Shown here: in pieces, positions 1-8,538 of the stretch
How positions within the stretch are numbered: the first letter of the stretch is position 1
Layout of the letters: every line of letters starts with the position of its first letter
Source: Phytophthora hibernalis
Taxonomy: Eukaryota; Oomycota; Peronosporomycetes; Peronosporales; Peronosporaceae
DNA: 64,000 bases
Reading direction: 5' to 3'
NCBI GenBank assembly: GCA_012656075.1
Contig: JAAKBF010000168.1
Coordinates: 372,001 to 436,000, forward strand
The notes under the pieces: model-generated
Seen by the model: the letters and a program-made list of their open reading frames with translations, nothing else
Told to the model about the DNA's origin: nothing
Database searches by the model: none
Made by a program: the position numbers and the translations under genes

Positions 1-1
1 C

Positions 2-1191
2 GACTACGGATCGGCACAGAAAATGCTCGACGGAGTCATTAGCAGCGACAACATGGACGAGTGGGAAGAAGACCGACGACCGATTGCCGGTATAAACCCC
101 GACATCACCAACGCGACAGTGATCCAGAGTGTGAAAGATCTGTGGAGCATAGGTGTAAATCGCCGCGCGATGCGTTTCGAGACCGGCGCAGTGAGCTTGA
201 ACGATGTGAAGCTCGTGTTTTCGTTGGATGGAAAGGGAAACCCGACTCGATACGGATCATATGAGCTGAAGGATAGCAACCGTTTGGTGGAGGAGTACAT
301 GTTGCTGGCAAACTTTTTGGTTGCTCAGCAGTTGCTTCGAGCACACGGTCCACTTGCATTTCTGCGCCACCATCCCCGCCGGTTTCACGATCCATGGATC
401 AAGCATTGGAGCAACTTGACAAGAGTGACATCAAGCTGGACGGCAGATCAACAAAACAGCTGACGGAGTCACTTGAGCGTGTTCGGCAAGACCGTGGTGA
501 GACTACCTTTGCTATCGTGCAAGCATTGATCATCAAGCCAATGAAGCCTGCTGAGTACATGGTAGCCGGTAACGGCGCGTCTTCCGATTTATGGCGTCAC
601 TATGCCCTGAATATTCCGTATTATACGCATTTCACGTCGCCCATTCGCCGGTACGCGGATGTTGTTGTGCACCGTCTCCTTCAAGAGAGTGTAGCAAGCG
701 AACTGTCTGCGTCGGACTGTTCAGATTCTGAATCGAGGAGTATGGAGTTCACCTCGGTTGCTCAAAACTGCAACGAAAAGAAAATGACGTCCAAGAACGC
801 TGAAAAGGAATGCGACAAAGTGTTTTTGTGTGCGTATGTACAGCACCACGGTGATATCGAAGTGACTGGCGTCGTGCTGAGTATGGGTCAGAAGAGCTTC
901 ACGATGTACATTCTGGAACTTGGATTGGAGCAGCGACTATTCCTGGAGGATGCTCAATTGAAGGGATCGTGGAACGAGAAGACTGGGCAGCTCTCAATCA
1001 GACTGCCTGTGCCGCAGAAGAAACAAGAAAATGAGATCGAAGAGGGAAACATTGAGACAGGCGATACAGGGAAGAAGAAGGCTCTGTCGAAGATGATCAA
1101 GTTAACGTTCATGAAACAGCTTCGGATACGCATGTCGACGACGAAGAAAATGCCGCTAGCTCTGACATTTTCCATCATCGAGGAAAAGTAG
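2..1191 (+). CDS. DIS3L2: DIS3-like exonuclease 2 (RNB family), 3' part, one frameshift
   Basis: Partial at the window edge. RNase II/RNB 3'-5' exoribonuclease that degrades RNA, in DIS3L2 typically uridylated RNA in the cytoplasm. Visible are the RNB core end (ELKDSNRLVEE then a HHP stretch), the family signature YYTHFTSPIRRYADVVVHRLL around positions 617-680, and a C-terminal S1-like part ending at the TAG at 1189-1191. The spacing HYALN-YYTHFTSPIRR resembles DIS3L2 more than DIS3 or DIS3L. The frame changes near 374-377: frame 2 is coding to the HHP motif and frame 1 from about 379. One extra C in the CCCC run would join them and give the HHPPP found in the family. An AATAAA lies at 1244-1249. 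Family call is firm; the subfamily is inferred. Confidence 0.85.
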
Positions 1192-1782
1192 CGAGCGGGA
1201 GACACAAGGTCGTGATTTCGTAAGAAAAGCATCAGTAGAAAAACAATAAAAATATGCGTGTTGTAGAGTGAATGGGGCCAGTCACCTTGCTTTATACATG
1301 TACTTCGTAGTATTCATGAAGGCAACGGTACTGAATACAGGTGCATTTCCTCGGTAGGTTTCACAAGGCCAGGGTTGACTTTCTAAGCCCCGACCACGAG
1401 TGCACCGATGAGGCGGCAATTGAAGTGCTCGTCACTCACAAAGTGCAGCTCCCTATGCAGGTAACAAAGTCTATAGGGTGCCCGTTCAATCCGGTGACTT
1501 CATCGCAGCGATCGACCACTGAAAACGACCACTGAAAACAAATTTTGTCTTCAGGTGTTCACTGTCGAGTGCTTGGACATGTTACTAAAACGATGCTGTC
1601 CGGAAGGCATATCTTCAGCCTTGCGCGTGCGTAACGTGTGCCTCGGCCATCCAACTGAACAGTGGAGTTGCGTCATGTAGGCACTCAGAATGAACCATCG
1701 TGCCCCCATTGTGCGTGCTCCTCTCGCAGCGCATTTTTCATTTCCCTATTTGTCAACCCCAACGCACTCGACACCAGTCAAG
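1192..1782. other. intergenic, no gene recognised
   Basis: Holds the poly(A)-signal-like AATAAA at 1244 after the exonuclease gene and a 64-codon open frame at 1341-1535 that matches no family I know. The last 100 bases are the upstream region of the glucanase gene. Confidence 0.5.
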
Positions 1783-3513
1783 ATGGCATCTACTACGCGA
1801 GCACTTGCACTCGCGGCCGCAATAGCCTCAGCGTTCGTGCTAGATGTTTTCCAAGCTTCTCCAATCGACACTTCGCAAACCAACATGGCGGTGACGTACA
1901 GCCCCATGCACTCCCTCGACTATCCGCTCGGTAACGAAGTCTTCAACTACGACAACTTGTCCGCATCCATCGACATCGACATGCAGTATATAGCGCAGTA
2001 TTTCACGCATGCTCGAACCTACTATTCGCAATACTACGGCGTACCCGTAGCTGACCTCGCGAGGAAGCACAACGTTCTGCTTCACTTGGGAGTCTACATG
2101 ACGAGTGAGTCCTGGCAGCAGGCTGAGATCGACAGCGCTGTGGCAGCCGTCGAGAACAACCCCGACACGGTAGAGGTCATCCTGGTTGGCAACGAAAACC
2201 TGTACTTGGACAATGTCAACGCGTCCACAATCCTTGACATCGTGACGACAATCAAGACCCGCCTAGGAGTCAAGGCCGACGCAGTGAAGTTTGGTACGGT
2301 GCAGCGTGTTACAGAGTATTTGGATTCGAGCTACGATGCGCAAACCGCCAACCTCTCCGCTAACTTGGACATCCTTGGCGTGAACGTTTACCCGTTTTTC
2401 AGTGACGGGTACGACGCGTCAAAGCCGACTGCCGTCTTGGACAGTTTGTGGAATGCGTTGGTGGCTAAGTTCCCCGCCTCTCAGCTGCTGCTTACCGAAA
2501 CGGGCTTCCCGACCGCAGGTGAGTCTTCGTCATCACACGCGCAGCCTTCGCTCAGCGAGTCTATCAATTATTTCAAGGCGGTGGCAGATTGGACCCCGAC
2601 AGATAATGAAGACTCGCTCAAGTTTTGGTTCGACATATTCGACCGCCGGCCTGACGACAACTCCATGAGCGGTGAGATTGAGAAGCACTTCGGCTTGTAC
2701 ACGTACAACCGCACTGCCAAGGCTGGTTATCCTCTACCTGGAGTCGAATGGGATGATGGCTCCGATGAATTGTTATCGGCGTCTGCTGCATCATCTTCGT
2801 CTTCGGGATCCGGCTCAATCTGCGCCGCACAGGGTGACAACTGCGGAAGCGACCACGACGGTGCTCAGTGCTGTGAGTCAGGCTCCTATTGCCAGCCTTG
2901 GAATCCATGGTATTACCAGTGCCGTGCCGCACCCGAACAGTGCGGCGTCCAAGAAGTGAACGTCGACTATTTCGGCCACGACATCTCGAAGGTGTTCGGC
3001 ATTTTACCGGAGGCTTGCTGTGCCAAGTGTGCGAGGACCCCTGGATGTGCCGCATTCACGTACATCAACTACAATTACGACAGTCGATCCGTGTGTTACC
3101 TCAAATCTGGCACGGGCACCAAGCAGGAGAGTAAAGGTGCAGTGTCGGCGGTGGTGAAGAACCCTCTGTCCAGTTGCCCTACTGCTGTGGGCGGCCAGTG
3201 CGGCGATACCAACGGCGCTACTTGTTGTCCGTCGGGAAGCTACTGCCAGCCGTGGAACATTTGGTACTATCAATGCCTTAACACGCCAACGCAGTGCTCC
3301 AAGCAGTACACGGACGTTGATTTCTACGGCAGCGACCTGTCCATCGTATACGGTCTGCAACCTGCCGCGTGCTGTGCTAAGTGTTCGCAGACAAGAGGAT
3401 GCAAAGCCTACACGTTCATCAATGACAACCCGGGTCGCACAGCCTGCTACCTCAAGAGCAGCACAACCGGCAAAACTACCAAAAAGGGCGCTGTCTCAGG
3501 TATTGTCAACTAG
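1783..3513 (+). CDS. secreted GH17 endo-1,3-beta-glucanase with two CBM1-PAN modules
   Basis: Glycoside hydrolase family 17, cleaving beta-1,3-glucan, the main oomycete wall polymer. I start at the ATG at 1783, 31 codons inside the open frame, because it gives a signal peptide (hydrophobic ALALAAAIASAFVL). The protein is then 576 aa. The GH17 acid/base Glu is E138 in VGNEN and the nucleophile E239 in LLTETGFP. After a Ser-rich linker (about 330-345) come two repeated modules, each a CBM1-like cysteine-rich segment (SGSYCQPWN-WYYQC) followed by a PAN/Apple-like segment (ACCAKC...GC.A.T). No intron is needed. It probably acts in the wall or apoplast, in wall remodelling or on substrates. The fold assignments are from motifs; wall-binding by the tail is inferred. 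Confidence 0.88.
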   Translation: MASTTRALALAAAIASAFVLDVFQASPIDTSQTNMAVTYSPMHSLDYPLGNEVFNYDNLSASIDIDMQYIAQYFTHARTYYSQYYGVPVADLARKHNVLLHLGVYMTSESWQQAEIDSAVAAVENNPDTVEVILVGNENLYLDNVNASTILDIVTTIKTRLGVKADAVKFGTVQRVTEYLDSSYDAQTANLSANLDILGVNVYPFFSDGYDASKPTAVLDSLWNALVAKFPASQLLLTETGFPTAGESSSSHAQPSLSESINYFKAVADWTPTDNEDSLKFWFDIFDRRPDDNSMSGEIEKHFGLYTYNRTAKAGYPLPGVEWDDGSDELLSASAASSSSSGSGSICAAQGDNCGSDHDGAQCCESGSYCQPWNPWYYQCRAAPEQCGVQEVNVDYFGHDISKVFGILPEACCAKCARTPGCAAFTYINYNYDSRSVCYLKSGTGTKQESKGAVSAVVKNPLSSCPTAVGGQCGDTNGATCCPSGSYCQPWNIWYYQCLNTPTQCSKQYTDVDFYGSDLSIVYGLQPAACCAKCSQTRGCKAYTFINDNPGRTACYLKSSTTGKTTKKGAVSGIVN

Positions 3514-4428
3514 AAAACACGCTAGTGGGAGCGCTGCATACGGTATCCAAAAGTTGCCTTTCACTTCAACATGCCATTTTTTTGTCTATTGTGCATTGTT
3601 TTGTATTCTGGAGGCTTGTACTTTGTCGGTGGCTCTATTTTCTGTCACACTGGCTCATCATTCTGTCTACTCGGTCAATAATTCTGTCCATTTTCTACTT
3701 GGATCGTCTTCGTGTGGTACCGTATTTTTTTATGCTTCTCCACCACGAGGCACATGGGCGCTAATTAGAGCTCTCGATAAAGATGAAATAGCTTACCGGA
3801 GCAACTGAAGAATTGGCTCGGGAGTCACCTTTCTCACTCCCGACATCAAGCAGACCTTGACTTGTTATTTTCTTAGCCTTTCAATCTTCACCGCGAGGGC
3901 CTTGATTTGATTCCGAGATCGTTGATCTCATTTTAGGAGGTCTTGGCAGCATCATACTTTAGATGTCTTGGATAGTGTCGTTGCACGTCTTCATCGTATA
4001 ATAGTGTACGTGAACTCGCCCATGGACAAGCGCGCGGTCGGTTCACTGTCGTTTACGGAATTCAACACGTTTGCCTTAGCATTTCGATATCGTAGTCCTT
4101 CAACTCTGATTGTACAACGCAACGCAGATCAGCATAAGCTACAGTAACTTGGCAACAGAATTCATCTTAAGCTTACGTACAATATCGCTCTTGAGAATAG
4201 TTAGTTCCTCTTCATGTGCCTGCAGCTTCCGAGAGATCACTGCTGGGCCAACTCCTTGTTTAGGTGTGCGCGCCTCACTCGTTGGAGAAATCGACGTTGA
4301 ATACGGATTCCTATTCACACAACTCAAGCATCATCGCCATCAACACCTCATTACTGAACTTGCGTAGGGACTGACCTGCTGGCTGAATGTTAGGTTACAG
4401 GTAGCGCTGTCCAGGTCCACACAGTATA
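3514..4428. other. intergenic with repeat and possible coiled-coil fragment
   Basis: Contains the repeat at 3623-3697 described separately. On the minus strand around 4139-4290 there is a short open frame with a heptad-like stretch (SRKLQAHEEELTILKSDI); it is too short to name and may be a decayed fragment. It lies between the upstream repeat and the decayed pICln copy, which suggests about 0.7 kb was inserted there. Confidence 0.35.
3623..3697 (+). repeat. repeat unit shared with 7432-7503 (inverted)
   Basis: This 75-bp stretch, with recurring TTCTGTC words, matches the reverse complement of 7432-7503 with only scattered changes; the core TTCTGTCTACTCGG is identical. The second copy sits immediately 5' of the pICln start codon, this one about 0.7 kb 5' of the decayed pICln copy. 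Confidence 0.75.
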
Positions 4429-4983
4429 ATGAGTCTCTTGGGCGCCGGCTGTTGCGCACTGCCGCCGCCGACGACGAGGAGGAGGTCCTGCTCGCAAGCT
4501 TCGCTAACGTGGAGATCCCAGAGAGATGCAGACGCTGCCGCACAGCGGCTTAACCGGAGGCCTGTTCGTGACCACACGGCGTGTCATTTGGCTGGGCCCA
4601 GTGGCGATGCCGCACGTGGGCTGTGCGTGGGAGGGGCGTGACGTGATGACGGTCGCCACCTCCAGAGACCTCGCGGCTCCCCGAAGCCCTGTGTGTACAT
4701 GAGCTGCCAAATAAGCGACGTTTCGGAAGTGCACTTCGTCCTGGCGGACGACAAGACGCGTATGCTGCAATTGATTGTTGCTATTGGTGATATTGGCGAA
4801 GATACTGACGTTGTGGTGTGCTGTTGAGCAGTGCAAGAGGTGTATGAGATGTGTGAGGCCATTAGCCAGGCGGTGTGGACGGACGACGAGGACGACGACA
4901 ACCGAATCCGTGACGAGGACGCAACGCGAGAGCAGCTCAGGCACTTAGACTCGGTGCTGCATGTGTCGCCCGAGGTACAGTAG
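4429..4983 (+). pseudogene. decayed second copy of pICln gene
   Basis: Strong nucleotide similarity over most of its length to the pICln gene on the opposite strand at 6748-7427, including the intron position (about 4783-4831, ending GTTGAGCAG) and the final exon. It has lost about 35 bases in the first acidic loop and carries shifts that bring early stops, for example near 4680 after the RDLA codons. The stop at 4981-4983 lies after a coding-like acidic tail. It is a decayed duplicate; nothing suggests it still makes a full protein. Confidence 0.82.
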
Positions 4984-5105
4984 ACGACAGTTAGATTCTA
5001 CTACTGCCACATGGCTACATATTTCTTATCTCAGTGTCATGTAGTCCACCCCATTTTCATGTTCACTTCATGTACTTTGATCCTTCCCCACAAAAGATTT
5101 CGAGT

Positions 5106-6560
5106 ATGAGCGACGAGATCGGCAAGAAGGCGGACCTGGGCCCCGAGTTCCAGCGCGTGCTGCCCGAGGCGCAGGCCGTGGCGGCCTCCGGGGACGTGGA
5201 GCGCGCGTGCGAGCTGCTGCTGGTGCTGGAGAAGCAGGCGCGACTGGCCAACGACGTGGCCACGCTCAAGGAGACGGTGGGCGCGTTGCTCACGCTCTGC
5301 GCGCAGCACAAGCGCTGGGAGCTGCTGCGCGCGCACGTGGCGCTGCTGGCCAAGCGCCGCGCACAGAAATCGGGCGCCGTGACGGTCGTGGTGCAGCGCG
5401 CCATGGAGTTCCTGGCCGAGACGCCGTCGGATGCCGTCAAGATGGAGCTCATCGAGTCTCTGCGGGCGGTGGCGGAAGGCAAGATCTTCCTGGAGAAGGA
5501 GCGTGCTACACTCACGCAGATGCTGTCCAGGATGAAGGAGGCTAGAGGAGAGATCGACGAGGCTGCTACGATCCTGCAGGAGGTGCACGTGGAGACGTAC
5601 GGCGCCATGACGAAGCTGGAGAAGACGGAGTACATCCTGGAGCAGGTGCGACTCACGCTGGCCAAGAAGGACTTTGTGCGCGCCAACATCCTGGCCAAGA
5701 AGATCCTGCGCAGAACGCTGGAGGAGAAGAACTTCCAGGAGTGCAAGCTCAAGTTCTACCACTTGATGATTGAGTACGACACGCACGAGAACGAGATGCT
5801 CGAGCTCTGTCGCCACTGGATGGCCATCTTCAACACGGACTTGGTGAAGGAGAAAGATGAGATGTGGAAGAAGGCGTTGGAGCATGCGACTGTGTTCGTC
5901 GTGCTCTCGCCCTATTCCAACTTGCAGAACGACCTGCTGCACAAGCTGGCTAGCGAGAAGCTCGCGGAAAAAGTGCCGGACTTTGCCGCTGTGTTGAAGA
6001 AGTTTACCACCAAGGAGATCATCGCTTTTCCTATGGAGCAGGACGCCGTGCTGAAGAACCACCCCATCTTTAAGCACGCCGAGCGAGGTGCCGGGTGGTG
6101 GAAGACGCTGCACACGCGCGTCGTCGAGCATAACATCCGCGTCGTGGCAGAGCACTACGAGCGGATCCGTCTGCCCCACCTCGCCAAGATGATTGGACTT
6201 GCAGAAGACGTACGGCTGCAGTTCGTGAGGTGGTTACTTGAGATGAACTAACGTTGTGTGTATGTGGGTTACAGTTGACTGAGAGCAGCATCTCGACGCT
6301 GGTGAGCGACGGATCCATCTACGCGAAGATCGACCGCCCTGCCAAGCTCGTGTCATTCCACAGACCACTCTCGCCGGAAGAGCAGCTCTCCGACTGGTCG
6401 GGTACGTTCATAGGTTTTCATTCTCTGCAGGCAGAAAGCTGTTCGAGGATTCTAACTTTCTCCTGCGTTGACATTCACAGCGGATATTTCCCAGTTGCTT
6501 CGTCTGGTGGAGACCACGTGCCACTTAGTCAACAAAGAGAACATGATCCACAAGGTCTAA
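5106..6560 (+). CDS. RPN5: 26S proteasome regulatory subunit Rpn5 (PSMD12)
   Basis: Non-ATPase lid subunit of the 19S regulator. Three exons: 5106-6209, 6275-6401 and 6481-6560, joined in frame to 436 aa (human PSMD12 is 456 aa). Introns are 65 and 79 nt, with donors GTACGG and GTACGT and branch-like CTAAC in each. The start is the MSDEIGKK Met, 24 codons inside a longer open frame. The first two thirds are TPR/alpha-solenoid-like helical repeats; the PCI domain follows (FMEQD-like FPMEQDAVLKNHPIF, then IYAKIDRPAKLVSFHRP), and the end ETTCHLVNKENMIH is typical of Rpn5. Skipping the short in-frame VRLQF at the first donor gives gap-free alignment to the family. It sits between two inverted pICln copies. 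Confidence 0.95.
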
Positions 6561-6747
6561 GCTCGCTTGTAGCACATGCCCATGAGTGCTCTGCAAATGC
6601 TGCGGACGACGCACATTTTCCGGAGAACCTAAAATGAAACAAAAATGCAGCGCTCGAGCAGTACGTCCTTGCTTCCGCGCGTATCGTCATCAAAGAAATC
6701 GCAAACGTGTTCCGTAAAGAAGAAAAATCCTATCACTACTCGTCCTC

Positions 6748-7427
6748 CTACAGCAGACTGTCTTCATCAGCGTCATCAAACTGTCCTGCCTCCGTCTGCA
6801 TCTCCGGCGACACATGCAGCACCGAGTCCAAGTGCGCCGCCAACTGAGCTGCTCTCGCTCCGTCCGCCACCTCGTCCTCGTCACAGATCCAGCCATCGTC
6901 GTCCTCGTCGTCATCATCCGGATTCATCTCCGCCGCCTTGCAAAACGCATCAAACACCTCTTGCACTGCTCAACAATAAGACAAAATAACGTCAATATCT
7001 TCACTAAAACCACCCATTGCAGCAACCAATTGCAGCGTACGCGTCTTGTCGTCCGCCGGGACGAAGCGCACTTCCGACATATCTTGGCTGCTCATCTGGC
7101 AGTACAAACAGGGCTTCGGGAATGCCGCGGGTCTCTGGAGATGGCGTGCAGCGTCACGTTGCCCATCTCCCAAGCGTAGCCTACGTGGGGCGTCGCCAAA
7201 GCGCTCAGCCAAATGACGCGCCGTGTGGTCACGAACAGGCCACCGATTAAGCCGCTGTGAGCCAGCGTCTGCGCCTCTCCGTCGTCCTCCTCGCCCATGG
7301 CGCTGGATGACGCGTGCATCTCCACGTTGACGAAGCTTGCGAGCAGAAACTCCTCGTCGTCGCCGGCGCCAGTGCGCAACAGCGGTGCACCATCGGCGGT
7401 CAAGTCCACGGCGCTCAAGAGGTTCAT
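6748..7427 (-). CDS. CLNS1A: methylosome subunit pICln, one frameshift
   Basis: pICln (PH-like fold) binds Sm proteins for the PRMT5 methylosome and helps assemble spliceosomal snRNPs in the cytoplasm. Exons on the minus strand: 7427-7014 and 6965-6748; intron 6966-7013 (48 nt, GTGGTT...AGCAG). Family features are the N-terminal PH strands (FVTTRRVIWLS), SRDP, VRFVPADDKTRTLQ and the acidic MNPDDDDEDDDGW tail. One base is missing at the CCC run (plus-strand GGG 7129-7131): adding it joins ISRD to PAAFPKP and gives 210 aa. The open frame runs 100 codons upstream of this ATG, but those residues do not look like pICln. The start is therefore taken at 7427, right after the repeat at 7432. Confidence 0.85.
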
Positions 7428-7431
7428 TATT

Positions 7432-7503
7432 GGAAAATGGACAGAATTAGTGGCCGAGTAGACAGAATGATATGCCTTTGGGACAGGAAATTGCGCCACC
7501 GAC
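7432..7503 (-). repeat. repeat unit shared with 3623-3697 (inverted)
   Basis: Second copy of the TTCTGTC-rich repeat, directly 5' of the pICln start codon on the minus strand. It probably forms part of that gene's promoter or 5' UTR. Confidence 0.75.
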
Positions 7504-7734
7504 AGAAAAAGGTCCAGTACTGACAAATGATAAGCCATGGACGAAAAGATTGGCTCTTCGGCATTTTTCTTGAAGTAAAGCTTCAGACGACCTTCTTGAA
7601 GTGGACACAAGAGTGTCATTTGGATGGTTGGAAGTGGCGGAATTTTCTGCCGGACGTGGCGGCGTTTCAAAGTGCGAAGGGCCGGAAACGCATGAGACCA
7701 CGTGTCGAACAATACTTTGCTCTGACGCATCAAG

Positions 7735-8538
7735 TTATGGATGAAAAATAGTGTCTATTGTATTGTACCGGCAGCTTTGTGCAGTTAATTGAGGACGGTC
7801 ACCATGGGTGGGCGCCTCCAACGGTAAAAATGGTCGTGGTTTAATATTCGGGCTGACGGTGCTCCTCGAACGGTGGAGACTCGCTTCCGTCCGAGAAAGA
7901 GCTGAATCGTGGCTTTCGTGGGTGGACCCTCCACTGCCGGTGCTGCCTGTCGACAGCTTGAGCTTGCGACTTCTTAAATAGGTGAGCGCATTGCGCAGCT
8001 GGATCTTGGTGGGCATGAGGTCGGCGCCGAAAGCGCCTTGCTCATGCAGTGCCGAGAGCTCTTTGAAGATGGCCATGGGTTTCACGTCCGGGTTCTCTTG
8101 CAACATGCGAACGATGTGGACCTTCATGTCCTCCGTGACCGACGTTTGCAGAGGTTCAGCGGAGTCGTGCTCCTCGCTCAGATGCTGGTAGGCTTGGCAG
8201 ACAATGCCGGAGAATGTAAGTTGACACGTCGACATGCGCACCTGTACAGGGCACGCACGTGACTTGCTCTGCTCGTCGACCTCGTTCTGGTTGTTGCCCT
8301 TGGGGTGACACAGAGCCGAGGTGCACTTGGTCCACTGCACCTTCATCTTGTGTTCGGCGTTGGCCACGTCCACGCCGAGGTTCTCGTGGTTCATGGTGCA
8401 GTTGACGAGGTGGGTGTTGATGATGGCATTGCGCTTGAGCGAGCGGCGGAACTCGTTCATCTCGGCCTCGCTCTTGGTCTCACCGATGATGTACCAGCCT
8501 CCGTCGTCCGGGTTGTGCAGTAGGCGTCGGATATCCAT
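7735..8538 (-). CDS. zinc-cluster protein like the N-terminal DNA-binding part of a MULE transposase
   Basis: Intronless, 267 aa from the first ATG at 8538; the open frame goes on upstream to 8892 without an ATG. It has a Cys/His cluster (CTSALC ... CPVQVRMSTC ... HLSEEHD, roughly residues 78-140). A helical segment follows (residues 150-210: MLQENPDVKPMAIFKEL, then RNALTYLRSRK). The tail is Ser/Thr-rich and basic. The same order, zinc cluster then a K/R helical block, is seen in the MULE relics at 37810-38660 and 54203-54650 here. No transposase core or SWIM finger follows. It may be a host gene derived from a MULE/FAR1-like element, or a solo fragment. Function is unknown; DNA binding is inferred from layout only. 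Confidence 0.6.
   Translation of the reverse strand: MDIRRLLHNPDDGGWYIIGETKSEAEMNEFRRSLKRNAIINTHLVNCTMNHENLGVDVANAEHKMKVQWTKCTSALCHPKGNNQNEVDEQSKSRACPVQVRMSTCQLTFSGIVCQAYQHLSEEHDSAEPLQTSVTEDMKVHIVRMLQENPDVKPMAIFKELSALHEQGAFGADLMPTKIQLRNALTYLRSRKLKLSTGSTGSGGSTHESHDSALSRTEASLHRSRSTVSPNIKPRPFLPLEAPTHGDRPQLTAQSCRYNTIDTIFHP

Noticed and set aside
5037..6179. 380-codon open frame on the minus strand
   Set aside because: It is the antisense shadow of the Rpn5 gene; composition (His/Leu/Arg-rich) and lack of motifs show it is not coding.
7428..7733. Possible 100-codon N-terminal extension of pICln
   Set aside because: The frame is open but overlaps the dispersed repeat and shows no similarity to pICln, which normally starts close to the PH domain.
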